Origin: an uncultured Bacteroidales bacterium
GTDB lineage: Bacteria; Bacteroidota; Bacteroidia; Bacteroidales; P3
Length of the DNA: 35,847 nucleotides
Direction: 5' to 3'
Assembly: GCA_905236645.1 (NCBI GenBank)
Contig: CAJOMZ010000019.1
Coordinates: 1 to 35,847 of the forward strand
In this document: positions 7,642-21,854 of the stretch, piece by piece
Layout of the letters: each line of letters begins with the position of its first letter
How positions within the stretch are numbered: position 1 is the first letter of the stretch
Made by a program: the position numbers and the translations under genes
The notes under the pieces: model-generated
Told to the model about the DNA's origin: nothing
The model's database searches: none
The model's input: the letters and a program-made list of their open reading frames with translations, nothing else

Positions 7642-7687
7642 TAAGGAATAGGGTCTCCGACCGTGGTGTCGGAGTACCTATTCCTTA
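7642..7687 (+). terminator. Long hairpin between rplL and rpoB, likely attenuator
   Basis: An 11-bp outer stem (TAAGGAATAGG at 7642-7652 with CCTATTCCTTA at 7677-7687) and a 7-bp inner stem (CTCCGAC at 7655-7661 with GTCGGAG at 7668-7674) are joined by a symmetric 2+2 internal loop and closed by a 6-nt loop. The base of the stem is A/T-rich but no long T run follows. The place matches the partial terminator known between rplL and rpoB in E. coli, which lowers rpoBC output relative to ribosomal proteins. Confidence 0.7.
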
Positions 7688-7776
7688 TTGCTATACGACT
7701 GATTTCCGCGTGCGTATAGAATATGTTTTCGTGAGTATGTGATTTTTGAGTTTTGTAATTTTAAATTTTTCATCCC

Positions 7777-10700
7777 TTGGCAAAAAATCAACCCACAGTA
7801 GTTAATTTCGCATCCGTCCGCAAGTTCGACTATCCGGATTTTCTGGACATTCAGCTGAAGTCGTTTCAGGATTTCTTCCAGATTGAGACCAACCCGGACA
7901 ATCGCTTGGATGAGGGTCTTTTCAAGGTTTTCAAGGAAAACTTCCCCATTTCGGATGCCCGCAACAATTTCACACTTGAGTTTTTGGACTACTACATCGA
8001 CCCACCGCGCTACACAATCGAGGAGTGCATCGAGCGTGGTCTGACCTATAGTGTCCCCCTGAAGGCTAAGTTGAAGCTTTCGTGCAATGACCCAGAGAAC
8101 GAGGAGTTCCAGGCTATAGAGCAGCCGGTCTATCTGGGTATGATCCCATATATGACCCCCAAAGGCACCTTCGTCATAAACGGTGCCGAGCGCGTTGTAG
8201 TATCGCAGCTGCACCGCTCGCCTGGCGTATTCTTTGGCACTCAGTTCCACTCGAACGGTACACAGCTTTACAGCGCCCGTATCATTCCGTTCAAAGGCAG
8301 CTGGATGGAGTTCACCACCGACATCAACAACGTGATGTATGCTTACATCGACCGTAAGAAGAAACTCCCCATCACTACACTGCTGCGTGCAATCGGATTT
8401 GAGACCGACAAGGAGATTCTTGACATTTTCGAGCTGGCAGAGGAAGTTAAGGCTACCCGTGCCAACCTGAAGAAGAATATCGGCAGGAAGCTTGCCGCCC
8501 GCGTCGTGGACAGCTGGATTGAGGACTTTGTGGACGAGGACACCGGCGAGGTTGTCTCGATGGAACGTACCGAGGTTGTCATTGAACGTGACGTTGAACT
8601 GACCGAGGAGAATATCGAGAAGATTCTCGAGCTGAACATCAAGACCATTCTGGTGACTACAGAGGACAAGGATGGTGTTGACTATTCGGTTATCTACAAC
8701 ACATTGAAGAAAGACACAGCCAATAACGCCAAGGAGGCTGTGGAATATATCTATAGGCAGTTGCGCAATGCGGAACCGCCAGACGAGGAGACGGCGCGCG
8801 GTATCATCGAGAAGCTGTTTTTCTCGGACAAGAGGTATGATTTGGGCGATGTGGGTCGCTACAGAATCAATACTAAACTGAACCTTGATGTTCCCGATGA
8901 GGTACGTGTCCTCACAAAAGAGGATATTACCTCTATTATTAAATATTTGATACTTCTAATTAACCAGAAAGCTGACGTCGACGATATCGACCACTTGTCG
9001 AACCGTCGTGTCCGTACCGTAGGCGAGCAGCTTTCTGCACAGTTCGGTGTCGGTCTGGCACGTATGAGCCGCACCATCCGCGAGCGTATGAACGTTCGCG
9101 ACAACGAGGTGTTCACCCCCACCGAGCTTATCAATGCCAAAACTCTTTCATCGGTAATCAATTCCTTCTTCGGCACCAACCAGCTGTCGCAGTTTATGGA
9201 CCAGACCAACCCACTGGCCGAGATCACGCACAAGCGTCGTATCTCTGCATTAGGTCCTGGCGGTCTGTCACGCGACCGTGCCGGATTCGAGGTCCGCGAC
9301 GTGCACTACACACACTATGGCCGTCTGTGTACCATCGAGACTCCAGAAGGTCCGAATATCGGTCTGATCTCGTCGTTGAGCGTATACGCAAAAATCAACA
9401 GCCTCGGCTTCATCGAGACACCCTATATGCGTGTCGAGAACGGCCAGGTCCAGCTCAACGAGGCTCCTGTGTACTATACCGCCGAGGCCGAGGAGAACAA
9501 GACTGTAGCTCAAGCCACTACCGAACAGGATGCAGAGGGTCGCATAACCAGCAGCCGTGTCAAAGCCCGCCGTCAGGCAGACTTCCCCATCGTCAGCCCC
9601 GAAGAGGTTGACCTTATCGACATTGCATCCAACCAGATTGCATCGATTGCCGCATCGTTGATTCCCTTCTTGGAGCACGACGACGCCAACCGTGCACTTA
9701 TGGGTTCGAATATGATGCGCCAGGCTGTACCTCTGCTTAACCCCGAGATTCCTATCGTCGGTACCGGCATCGAGCAGTCAGTTGCCGAAGACAGCCGCGT
9801 GCTGCTCAATGCTATCGGCGACGGCGTAGTGGAATATGTCGATTCTACCAGAATCGTTATAAAACACAACCGCACCGAGAAGGAGCGTCTTGTAAGCTTT
9901 GACGACGACCTGCACGAGTATCGTCTCACCAAATACCAGCGTACCAACCACAGTACCGCCATCAACCTGCGTCCTATTGTACGCAAGGGCGACAAGGTTA
10001 AGAAGGGCCAAGTCCTCTGCGAGGGTTACGCCACACAGGGCGGCGAACTCGCTCTGGGTCGCAATATGATGGTTGCCTTTATGCCTTGGAAGGGTTACAA
10101 TTTCGAGGATGCCGTGGTTATCAGCGAGCGCGTGGTGCGCGAGGATATCTACACGTCGGTCCACGTTGAGGAATACACCCTTGAAGTCCGCGAGACAAAG
10201 CGTGGCGACGAAGAGCTGACTCGCGACATCCCCAACGTCAGCAACGATGCCACCAAAGACCTTGACGAGAACGGTATCATCCGCATCGGCGCGGAGGTCA
10301 AGGAAGGCGACATCCTTATTGGTAAGATTACGCCTAAGGGCGAAAGTGACCCCACTCCCGAGGAGAAACTGCTCCGCGCCATCTTCGGCGACAAGGCCGG
10401 CGATGTAAAGGACGCATCCCTCAAAGTACCACCTTCGGTACGCGGTGTCGTCATCGACAAGAAACTGTTTACCCGCGTGGTGCGTGACCGCAAGGCCCGT
10501 GCACGCGAGAAAGAGCTCCTTGCCAAGCCCGAAGAGGAATACAACAACGAACTTGTCGACCTCAAGGACAAGCTGATTGACAAGCTGCTTGTCATCCTTG
10601 CCGGCAAAACCTCAAACGGGGTATACAATTCACACAAAGAAGAACTTATCCACAAGAAAGAGAAGTTCAGTATGAAGGCGTTGCGCGCCATCGACTTCAC

Positions 10701-11580
10701 CGACGTCAACCCCAACCGCTGGACACAGGACAAGGATACCAACAACCTCATCAAAGAGTTGTTGAACAACTATAATATCAAAGTCCGCGAGATCAACGGC
10801 CGCTTCACCCGCAACAAGTTCGCCCTTACCGTTGGCGACGACCTGCCGAGCGGCATCGTTCAGATGGCCAAAGTCTACATCGCTATGAAGCGTAAACTTC
10901 GCATCGGTGACAAGATGGCTGGCCGCCACGGTAACAAAGGTATTGTGTCCAAGATAGTCCGCGCCGAGGATATGCCATTCCTCGCCGACGGTACCCCTGT
11001 CGACATCGTGCTTAACCCTCTGGGTGTGCCTTCGCGTATGAACCTGGGACAGATTTACGAAACCGTCCTCGGATGGGCCGGCAAGAAACTCAACAAGCGT
11101 TTCAAGACCCCCATCTTTGACGGTGCCACCCTCGAGCAAATCAACGGATATATGGAAGAGGCAGGCCTGCCCGCCAACGGCCGCACCTACCTCTACGACG
11201 GCGAGACCGGCGAGCGTTTCGACCAACCGGCAACGGTAGGTTACATCTATTATCTCAAACTGCACCATATGATTGATGACAAGATGCACGCCCGTAGCAT
11301 TGGCCCCTACTCTCTCATCACCCAGCAACCCCTTGGCGGTAAGGCCAATTTCGGTGGTCAGCGTTTCGGAGAAATGGAGGTCTGGGCACTCGAAGCCTTC
11401 GGTGCATCACACGTCCTTCAGGAGGTTCTCACCGTCAAGTCGGACGACGTTATGGGCCGTGCCAAGACCTACGAGGCCATCGTCAAGGGCGACAACCAGC
11501 CCACGCCGGGCATCCCCGAGTCGTTCAACGTACTTGTCCACGAACTCCGCGGTCTCGGACTTGAGGTAACTTTTGATTAA
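7777..11580 (+). CDS. rpoB: DNA-directed RNA polymerase beta subunit
   Basis: The 1267-aa product is RpoB. The rifampicin pocket ([20 protein letters not shown] then [20 protein letters not shown]) keeps the sensitive-type residues D475, H485 and S490. [18 protein letters not shown] and the C-terminal [21 protein letters not shown] are also present. Together with RpoC it forms the polymerase active centre. The start is TTG at 7777: it gives [21 protein letters not shown], the normal start region of phylum members, and no ATG lies nearby upstream in frame. The base before the TTG is C, so ATG here would create CATG, a tetranucleotide absent from the whole window. Upstream is the 157-nt gap with the attenuator-like hairpin and an A/T-rich stretch; no clear separate promoter. 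Confidence 0.98.
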   Translation: MAKNQPTVVNFASVRKFDYPDFLDIQLKSFQDFFQIETNPDNRLDEGLFKVFKENFPISDARNNFTLEFLDYYIDPPRYTIEECIERGLTYSVPLKAKLKLSCNDPENEEFQAIEQPVYLGMIPYMTPKGTFVINGAERVVVSQLHRSPGVFFGTQFHSNGTQLYSARIIPFKGSWMEFTTDINNVMYAYIDRKKKLPITTLLRAIGFETDKEILDIFELAEEVKATRANLKKNIGRKLAARVVDSWIEDFVDEDTGEVVSMERTEVVIERDVELTEENIEKILELNIKTILVTTEDKDGVDYSVIYNTLKKDTANNAKEAVEYIYRQLRNAEPPDEETARGIIEKLFFSDKRYDLGDVGRYRINTKLNLDVPDEVRVLTKEDITSIIKYLILLINQKADVDDIDHLSNRRVRTVGEQLSAQFGVGLARMSRTIRERMNVRDNEVFTPTELINAKTLSSVINSFFGTNQLSQFMDQTNPLAEITHKRRISALGPGGLSRDRAGFEVRDVHYTHYGRLCTIETPEGPNIGLISSLSVYAKINSLGFIETPYMRVENGQVQLNEAPVYYTAEAEENKTVAQATTEQDAEGRITSSRVKARRQADFPIVSPEEVDLIDIASNQIASIAASLIPFLEHDDANRALMGSNMMRQAVPLLNPEIPIVGTGIEQSVAEDSRVLLNAIGDGVVEYVDSTRIVIKHNRTEKERLVSFDDDLHEYRLTKYQRTNHSTAINLRPIVRKGDKVKKGQVLCEGYATQGGELALGRNMMVAFMPWKGYNFEDAVVISERVVREDIYTSVHVEEYTLEVRETKRGDEELTRDIPNVSNDATKDLDENGIIRIGAEVKEGDILIGKITPKGESDPTPEEKLLRAIFGDKAGDVKDASLKVPPSVRGVVIDKKLFTRVVRDRKARAREKELLAKPEEEYNNELVDLKDKLIDKLLVILAGKTSNGVYNSHKEELIHKKEKFSMKALRAIDFTDVNPNRWTQDKDTNNLIKELLNNYNIKVREINGRFTRNKFALTVGDDLPSGIVQMAKVYIAMKRKLRIGDKMAGRHGNKGIVSKIVRAEDMPFLADGTPVDIVLNPLGVPSRMNLGQIYETVLGWAGKKLNKRFKTPIFDGATLEQINGYMEEAGLPANGRTYLYDGETGERFDQPATVGYIYYLKLHHMIDDKMHARSIGPYSLITQQPLGGKANFGGQRFGEMEVWALEAFGASHVLQEVLTVKSDDVMGRAKTYEAIVKGDNQPTPGIPESFNVLVHELRGLGLEVTFD

Positions 11581-11666
11581 ATTACGGATTAAGAATTAAT
11601 GATTAAGAATTAAGTCATTACAAGGCAAATTTCATTAATTATTAATTTTCAATTAGAAATAGAACA
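11581..11666 (+). repeat. rpoB-rpoC spacer with AT-rich direct repeats
   Basis: TTAAGAATTAATGA (11589-11602) is followed at once by TTAAGAATTAAG (11603-11614), and further ATTAATT motifs fill the rest of the 86-nt spacer. Such TTAAGAATTA repeats are a low-complexity element and no promoter or gene is visible. The preceding stop and following rpoC start are intact. Confidence 0.5.
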
Positions 11667-16130
<4,464 letters not shown>

Positions 16131-16145
16131 TAGGAGAGACATAAA

Positions 16146-16457
16146 ATGGCACAAGAGAACAAAACCGACCTGAAAATCAACATCAGCGACGAAGTTGCGC
16201 AAGGCACCTACAGCAACCTTGCAGTCATAACCCACTCCCCTGCCGAGTTCATCATCGACTTTGCGCAGGCTATGCCTGGCCGCGAAGGGGCAACGGTGCG
16301 TCAGCGCATCATAATGTCGCCCACCCACGCCAAAAGGCTTCTGATGGCCCTCAGCGGCAACATACAGAACTATGAGAAGACCTTTGGCACCATCGACGAG
16401 CCGCACGGCCCCAACGATGCCATACCGTACAATATGGTGCCGCAAGGCAAAGCATAA
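16146..16457 (+). CDS. DUF3467 family protein
   Basis: This 103-aa protein contains the DUF3467 pattern: DEVAQGTYSNLAVITHSPAEFIIDFAQAMPG followed by VRQRIIMSPTHAKRLLMALSGNIQNYEKTFG. The function of the family is unknown; in Bacteroidota it is regularly found right behind rpoC, as here, which suggests co-expression with RNA polymerase. An AGGAGA sequence about 10 nt before the ATG is one of the few Shine-Dalgarno-like sites in the window. No signal peptide or membrane helix. It is the last gene before the operon terminator. Confidence 0.93.
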   Translation: MAQENKTDLKINISDEVAQGTYSNLAVITHSPAEFIIDFAQAMPGREGATVRQRIIMSPTHAKRLLMALSGNIQNYEKTFGTIDEPHGPNDAIPYNMVPQGKA

Positions 16458-16480
16458 GCCACTTATGGCTTGAAAGCACT

Positions 16481-16513
16481 GAGAGGGACGCCGCAAGCGT
16501 CCCTCTCTTTTTT
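16481..16513 (+). terminator. Rho-independent terminator of the rpoBC operon
   Basis: GAGAGGGACGC (16481-16491) and GCGTCCCTCTC (16497-16507) form a perfect 11-bp stem with a CGCAA loop, followed by TTTTTT (16508-16513). It lies 24 nt after the DUF3467 stop. Confidence 0.96.
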
Positions 16514-16552
16514 ATGTCCCGACTGCTATTTGACTGTCAATCAAGGATTAAC

Positions 16553-16569
16553 CCCAATGCCCGATTGGG
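16553..16569. other. Small hairpin in the gap behind the rpoBC terminator
   Basis: CCCAAT (16553-16558) and ATTGGG (16564-16569) pair around GCCCG. No T run. It lies between the terminator and the large palindrome, and its role is unknown. Confidence 0.35.
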
Positions 16570-16628
16570 ATAAAAGTCCGTCGCTACTTCGGAGCAGAAG
16601 CAACTGCCTCAACCTCAACACTTCACGA

Positions 16629-16751
16629 TACCAACACCGTTCGTTGTCCAGTTGTTGTCCAGTTGTTGTCCAGTTGTTGTCCAGTCATTGACTGGACAAC
16701 AACTGGACAACAACTGGACAACCAACAACTGGACAACGAACGGTGTTGGTA
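16629..16751. repeat. Large palindrome of TTGTCCAGTTG units, copy 1
   Basis: The left arm starts TACCAACACCGTTCG and runs through four TTGTCCAG units at 11-nt period to the centre CCAGTCA-T-TGACTGG (single central T); the right arm is the reverse complement, with four units and ending CGAACGGTGTTGGTA. The only asymmetry is a 4-nt insertion (read on the minus strand TTGG) between the first and second unit of the right arm. A second copy is at 28099-28204. No gene or transposase is near, and the 11-nt period rules out a real reading frame. Confidence 0.93.
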
Positions 16752-16992
16752 CCACCCCGAGACAGAGGGAAACGGGCTTTGCCATACAGGATCCTCTTTC
16801 CCTGCATCAGCCGACAATCGGCAATGGCAAGCACGGGGACGGCCGTTGCCGATGGCGGCGCGTTGTCGCTGAGCTGTCAATGCCATAGCGACCGGCACCG
16901 GCAACCACACGGTCGCCCTGGACGGCCCCGGACTGTTACCATTCAAGGCAATAATATTCGTCCGTTTGCGTTCTGCATAAAAAAGAAAACAG
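16752..16992 (+). other. GC-rich leader region of rnr with small hairpins
   Basis: No gene. It holds GCCGA/TCGGC around CAA (16810-16822) and an overlapping longer pairing GGCAATGGC (16820-16828) with GCCGTTGCC (16842-16850, one G-T pair), so two exclusive folds are possible. The final 60 nt are A/T-richer and lead to the rnr ATG. I see no exact TAnnTTTG box. It may hold the rnr promoter and leader. Confidence 0.35.
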
Positions 16993-19275
16993 ATGAATAG
17001 TGACAAGTTAACGACACAAATACTGAAAGTCTTTGCCAATTCCCCGTTCACGGCGTTCAACTACAAGCAGATAGCATCGAAGGTGGGGGGGTACGACAAG
17101 GCTCAGCGCCAACTGGTGCAGGCCACCATACTGGAGATGGCCGAGAGCAAGATACTGGTCGAGGAAGGCCGCGGCAAGTACAAAATCAACCCCAAGCACA
17201 TCAACGACGACCTGCTGCCGAAGAACTATCTGGTAGGCACCATAGATATGAAGCAGACCGGCAAGGCCTACGTCATACCGCAGGAGGAGGGCCGCGAGGA
17301 CGTGATGATAGCGCCCAACTATACGCGCCACGCCCTGCACGGCGACACGGTGAAGGTGCTGATGTTCCCTCAGCGCAAGATGCACAAGCCCGAAGGCCAG
17401 GTGGTGGAGATTCTGCACCGCGCCAAGACACGCTTTGTGGGCCGCATACAGAAGATGGAGCGCTTTGCGTTCTTGGTGTGCGACAACCGCAATATGGTGG
17501 TTGACATCTTTGTCCCGCTCAACGACCTTGCAGGGGCCGAGGACGGCGAGAAGGCAGTGGTGGAGATGACCGACTGGCCCGAGCAGATGAACAACCCCGT
17601 GGGCCGCGTGGTGAAGCGGCTCGGCAAGCCCGGCGACAACAATGTGGAGATGCAGTCGATACTGGCCGAGTATGACTTTCCGCTTGACTTTCCGGCAGAG
17701 GCCGAGAAAGAGGCGGCGGCAATCAAGGCTCCAACCAAGAAGGACATCGAGGGCCGGCGCGACTTCCGCAAGACGACAACCTTCACCATCGACCCCGCCG
17801 ACGCCAAGGACTTTGACGACGCCGTGTCGTTCAAACGCCTGAAGAACGGCAACTGCGAAGTGGGCGTCCATATTGCCGACGTGTCTTATTATGTCAAGCC
17901 CGGCAGCGCCATCGACCGCGAAGCATACGAGCGCGGCACAAGCGTATATCTTGTGGACCGCACCATACCTATGCTGCCCGAAAAGCTCTGCAACGGCGTT
18001 TGCTCGCTGCGCCCCAACGAGGACAAGCTGTGCTACAGTGCCGTATTCGAGATGAACGACAAGGCTGAGGTCCTCGGACGCTGGATCGGCAAGACGGTGA
18101 TCAACAGCGACCGCCGCTACAACTACGAAGAGGCGCAGGAGATTATCGAAGCGGGAAGCGAGGCGAGGAAAGCGGAGAACGAGGCCGACAATGCAGTGCT
18201 GGAGCTGCACAAGCTGGCAACGATACTTCGCGAGGGGCGCTACAAAGACGGCGCCATCAACTTCGAGACACAAGAGGTGAAGTTCAAGCTCGACGAGAAC
18301 GCCAAGCCTATAGGCGTTTACATCAAGGAGCAAAAGGAGGCCAACTGGCTGATAGAGGAGTTTATGCTGCTGGCCAACCGCAACGTGGCAGAGTGCATCG
18401 GCAAGACCGCGCACGAGAAAGGCAAGAAACCGCCGAAGGCCAAGACCTTCGTGTATCGCGTGCACGACGAGCCCAACCCCGAGAAGCTCAATACATTCGT
18501 AGAGTTTGTCACCAAGCTTGGATTCAAGATGAAAGTGGGCAGCCGCAAGGCTCTGGCCGACTCGTACAACCGCCTGTTTGACCAGATAGCGGGCCGCGGC
18601 GAGGAGTATATGATCGACACCATCGCCATCCGCACAATGTCGAAGGCCTACTATTCGACCGAGAACATCGGGCACTACGGACTGGCATTCCCCTTCTACA
18701 CACACTTCACGTCGCCCATACGCCGCTATCCCGACCTGATGGTGCACCGGTTGCTGGAACGCTACCAAGGCGGCGGCGACAGCGTCAGCGCCGACGAATA
18801 CGAGGACTACTGCAAGCACTGCTCGGTGATGGAGAAGAAAGCCGCCGACGCAGAGCGCACCAGCGTCAAATACAAGCAGGCCGAGTATCTGAGCGACAAG
18901 CTGGGACAGGTATTCCCAGCCAACATTTCGGGTGTCAGCAAGTGGGGCATCTATGCCGAGATTGAAGGCAACAAATGCGAGGGTATGATACCCATCGGCT
19001 CGCTGAAGGGCGACTACTATATGCTCGACGAGGACAACTACCAAGTGATAGGGCGACGCTACGGCAAGTGCTACAAGCTGGGCGACCCGGTGCTGGTGCG
19101 CGTCAGGGCAGTGGATATGTTCAAGAAGCAGATAGACTTCGACCTGGTGGAAGAAGAGCCCGATATGAACGGCAAGAGCAGCAAGACAAAAGGCGGCAAG
19201 ACAAACAAGACCAATAGAACTGCAGGCAAAACCAGAAAAAGCAAGAGCAATAACAAGAGCAAGAAAAAAACTTAA
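16993..19275 (+). CDS. rnr: Ribonuclease R (3'-5' exoribonuclease)
   Basis: The 760-aa product follows RNase R layout: an N-terminal helical/winged part (residues 1-70), cold-shock domains (about 75-235), the RNB catalytic domain with TIDPADAKDFDDAV (265-278, the Asp residues that hold Mg) and later HFTSPIRRYPDLMVHR, an S1 domain (KLGQVFPANISGVSKWGIYAEI to about 715) and a Lys-rich tail (about 725-760, with many K, T and N). The enzyme degrades structured RNA in the cytoplasm and serves rRNA and mRNA quality control. Length is normal for Bacteroidota. It follows a gene-free gap of almost 480 nt with the first palindrome. Confidence 0.97.
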   Translation: MNSDKLTTQILKVFANSPFTAFNYKQIASKVGGYDKAQRQLVQATILEMAESKILVEEGRGKYKINPKHINDDLLPKNYLVGTIDMKQTGKAYVIPQEEGREDVMIAPNYTRHALHGDTVKVLMFPQRKMHKPEGQVVEILHRAKTRFVGRIQKMERFAFLVCDNRNMVVDIFVPLNDLAGAEDGEKAVVEMTDWPEQMNNPVGRVVKRLGKPGDNNVEMQSILAEYDFPLDFPAEAEKEAAAIKAPTKKDIEGRRDFRKTTTFTIDPADAKDFDDAVSFKRLKNGNCEVGVHIADVSYYVKPGSAIDREAYERGTSVYLVDRTIPMLPEKLCNGVCSLRPNEDKLCYSAVFEMNDKAEVLGRWIGKTVINSDRRYNYEEAQEIIEAGSEARKAENEADNAVLELHKLATILREGRYKDGAINFETQEVKFKLDENAKPIGVYIKEQKEANWLIEEFMLLANRNVAECIGKTAHEKGKKPPKAKTFVYRVHDEPNPEKLNTFVEFVTKLGFKMKVGSRKALADSYNRLFDQIAGRGEEYMIDTIAIRTMSKAYYSTENIGHYGLAFPFYTHFTSPIRRYPDLMVHRLLERYQGGGDSVSADEYEDYCKHCSVMEKKAADAERTSVKYKQAEYLSDKLGQVFPANISGVSKWGIYAEIEGNKCEGMIPIGSLKGDYYMLDEDNYQVIGRRYGKCYKLGDPVLVRVRAVDMFKKQIDFDLVEEEPDMNGKSSKTKGGKTNKTNRTAGKTRKSKSNNKSKKKT

Positions 19276-19320
19276 CAAAAACGTAACCGGATTTCTGCGC
19301 TCTGAATAGCTGAAGATACG

Positions 19321-19328
19321 TATTTTTG
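19321..19328 (+). promoter_or_regulatory. Probable -7 box before the Na/Pi transporter gene
   Basis: TATTTTTG matches TAnnTTTG and is followed by CACC; the start codon comes 58 nt later. A good -33 TTTG is not seen at 19-21 nt spacing (TTTCTG lies slightly further up), so the call rests mainly on the -7 box. Confidence 0.5.
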
Positions 19329-19386
19329 CACCGTCCAATCGAGAATAATAAATACAATACTGAAAAGTAAACCAAACAATTAGAAG

Positions 19387-21114
19387 ATGAATTTCTGGGA
19401 AATCGCTACTGTTATTCTAAAATTGGCCGGTGCATTGGCAGTCTTCCTGTTTGCTATGAAACTGATGAGCGAAGGCCTTCAGAAGATTGCGGGAAGCAAA
19501 ATGCGATCCGTGCTTAAACACATAACCGGCAACCCCATAAGCGGCATTCTGACCGGTACCGCTGTGACCGCCGCAATCCAGAGTTCGTCGGCTACAACGG
19601 TAATGGTAGTAGGCTTTGTCAACGCCGGTTTGCTGTCGCTGGCAGGCGCCGTGGCAGTCATTATGGGAGCCAACATAGGCACCACCATAACGGCGTGGAT
19701 AATAACCCTTTTCGGACTTGGCGACAATGCCGGCGGATTCAGTTTGCCTATGCTACTGGCTACCATAAGTCTTTTCTTTATCTTCTCTGGCCGCGACAAG
19801 ATGAAGTCTATCGGCCAATCTGTCATTGGACTTGCTCTACTGCTTGTGGGTATGGAACTGCTGCAAGAGCCTCTTGCCAATCTTGACCAATACCCCGCAT
19901 TTCTTCATACCATTTCTACTCTTAGCGACTACGGGTTCTGGTCCATACTGATCTTCATTGTCATCGGTGCACTCCTTACCTGCCTTGTTCAGGCGTCGGC
20001 GGCTATGATGGCTATCACCCTTGTTATGTGCTACAACGGATGGATTGGTTTCGATGTAGCAGTGGCGCTGGTAATGGGACAGAACATCGGCACCACAATC
20101 ACCGCAAACCTCGCTGCACTTGTAGCTAATGCCGCTGGCAAAAAAGCCGCCCGTGCGCACTTGGTTTTCAATGTTGTGGGTGTAATCCTGACACTCATTG
20201 TCTTCTCGCCTCTAATGCATTTTATCGCCTACCTCACCGAGAACATTACAGGTTGCAACCCCTATACCCCCGTCGATAATCCGCTCTACAACCGCGAGTC
20301 GGTTCCACTGGCAATATCGCTGTTCCACACCATCTTCAATGTTTGCAATACCATCATCCTCGCATTCTTTATACCACAAATACTTAAAGTAGTGGATTGG
20401 ATGGTGAAAAGCCCCGTTGAGGAGACTGAAGACGAGTTCCGGCTCACTTATATCGAAGGCAACTGGCTCTCTACCGCAGAGCTTAACCTGCAGTCGGCCA
20501 AGAGCGAAATCGAGGAATTCAGCAAACGCGTACTACGTATGTATACTTTCCTCCCCGGCCTTCGCACTGCCAAAGACGACGAGGAATTCGATGCAATTAT
20601 AGCCCGCATAGTAAAATATGAGGACATTACCGACCGTATGGAGCAGGAGATCACCAAGTTCCTCACCCGCGTCGGTAGCGGCGACGTCAGCCAGCACGCA
20701 TCAGAACGTATCAGCACAATGCTGCGCATCATCGACAACCTGGAAAGCATTGGCGACGCCATCTTCCAGATAGCTATGACCCGCAAAAGCAAACGAGAGG
20801 ATGCGGTCCATTTCGACTCAAGCCTCAACGCCAACCTTGCGCATATGAGCGAACTGGTGCAGAAAGCACTGGACGTGATGGACAGCAACCTGCACGACTA
20901 CGACAATATCGACCTTGACGCCGCCTATGCTGCCGAACACGACATCAATGCCTATCGCGACCTGTTGCGTGCACAGCACCTTGACGCTCTTAAACTTGGT
21001 ATCTACGACTATGCCATAGGCAACGCATACAGCGGTCTGTATGCTCTATATGAGAAACTTGGCGACTACATTATCAACGTGTCAGAAGCCATTGGAGGCA
21101 AGAAGGAGGATTGA
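19387..21114 (+). CDS. Na/Pi cotransporter family protein with PhoU-like C-terminal domain
   Basis: This 575-aa protein has two inverted transmembrane repeats (residues about 1-320) with the family motifs GTAVTAAIQSSSATTVMVVGFVN and GALLTCLVQASAAMMAITLVM, each followed by a GxNIGTTIT segment. From about residue 350 the chain becomes soluble and helical, like PhoU, with EDITDRMEQEITKFLTRV. NptA/YjbB-type members move phosphate across the inner membrane, out or in depending on the protein. There is no phosphate regulon gene beside it, so direction and exact substrate are not known. Its stop overlaps the region of the next gene by a few bases if the TTG there is used. Confidence 0.93.
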   Translation: MNFWEIATVILKLAGALAVFLFAMKLMSEGLQKIAGSKMRSVLKHITGNPISGILTGTAVTAAIQSSSATTVMVVGFVNAGLLSLAGAVAVIMGANIGTTITAWIITLFGLGDNAGGFSLPMLLATISLFFIFSGRDKMKSIGQSVIGLALLLVGMELLQEPLANLDQYPAFLHTISTLSDYGFWSILIFIVIGALLTCLVQASAAMMAITLVMCYNGWIGFDVAVALVMGQNIGTTITANLAALVANAAGKKAARAHLVFNVVGVILTLIVFSPLMHFIAYLTENITGCNPYTPVDNPLYNRESVPLAISLFHTIFNVCNTIILAFFIPQILKVVDWMVKSPVEETEDEFRLTYIEGNWLSTAELNLQSAKSEIEEFSKRVLRMYTFLPGLRTAKDDEEFDAIIARIVKYEDITDRMEQEITKFLTRVGSGDVSQHASERISTMLRIIDNLESIGDAIFQIAMTRKSKREDAVHFDSSLNANLAHMSELVQKALDVMDSNLHDYDNIDLDAAYAAEHDINAYRDLLRAQHLDALKLGIYDYAIGNAYSGLYALYEKLGDYIINVSEAIGGKKED

Positions 21115-21119
21115 TCGGC

Positions 21120-21854
21120 GTGGTTAAGATTAACTATATCTATCACAGTTGCTTTGCAGTAGAGACCGATAACTCCCTGCTGGTTTATGACTATTGGAAG
21201 GACAGTCAGGATATGAAACTCCACACGCTGATTGAAAGCCGTGGGGACAAACAACTATATTTCATAGAATCACACTTTCACGAGGACCATTTCAATCCTG
21301 AGATACAGGCTTATGCCGATGCACGTCTGCTGATATCCTACGATACATCGAAGCGACGCAGGATAAAGCCACCCGTAGCCACCGCCGTACTTCGTCCGGC
21401 AGACATATACGAAGACGAGTATCTGAAGCTTTATGCCTTGCGTTCGACGGATGTAGGCATTGCATCGCTTGTATCGTTAAGTGACGGCACTACAATATAT
21501 CACGCCGGCGACAACAACAACTGGTACTTCCCCGAGAATGAAGAAGAGCATATACGCTGCTCGCTTGACGAAATGGAAGGAATGTTCTTGTCCAACCTTA
21601 AAGAGGTGAGAACCATAACAAAAGCTGTCGACTATGTAATGTTTCCCGTAGACCCGCGTTTGGGCAACGAAATGTTGCGTGGCGTATGCCAATGGCTGCA
21701 ACAGATACAAACCGGCCACTTCTACCCTATGCACTGCTGGGGCCGATGGGACGAGGTGGTCAGTGAATTAGAGCCCGTAAAGGACCTGTTCCCCGAGACA
21801 GAGTTTGACTATAGCGGCGCACAATGCAAAGAAGAGCCTGTCTTCTTAGAATGA
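21120..21854 (+). CDS. MBL-fold metallo-hydrolase
   Basis: The product (about 244 aa) has the metallo-beta-lactamase motif HFHEDHF (near residue 50), then HAGDNNNWYF with the metal-ligand Asp, and a late His-rich segment FYPMHCWGRWDE. These belong to an UlaG/YycJ-like hydrolase fold; substrate unknown. Start choice: TTG at 21111 overlaps the stop of the transporter gene, but the strong AGGAGG (21104-21109) is only 1 nt from it, whereas it is 10 nt from the in-frame GTG at 21120, which yields MVKINYIYHSCF, a normal start for the fold. I prefer GTG. As with rpoB, the base before it is C, so ATG would give CATG. The 3' end overlaps the convergent acyltransferase gene by 9 nt. Confidence 0.85.
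   Translation: MVKINYIYHSCFAVETDNSLLVYDYWKDSQDMKLHTLIESRGDKQLYFIESHFHEDHFNPEIQAYADARLLISYDTSKRRRIKPPVATAVLRPADIYEDEYLKLYALRSTDVGIASLVSLSDGTTIYHAGDNNNWYFPENEEEHIRCSLDEMEGMFLSNLKEVRTITKAVDYVMFPVDPRLGNEMLRGVCQWLQQIQTGHFYPMHCWGRWDEVVSELEPVKDLFPETEFDYSGAQCKEEPVFLE

Noticed and set aside
9167-9265. Rifampicin-resistance change in rpoB
   Set aside because: D475, H485 and S490, corresponding to D516, H526 and S531 of E. coli, are the sensitive-type residues.
16629-16751. Coding of the CCPVVVQ/NNWTT-like peptides by the palindromes
   Set aside because: Frames arise on both strands from the 11-nt unit and end at once in the flanks; no start signal or homology.
17008-19338. A very long open frame (776 codons) antisense to rnr
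   Set aside because: Shadow frame caused by C-ending codons of rnr; composition (runs of Leu, Val, His, Ala) and lack of any domain argue against a gene.
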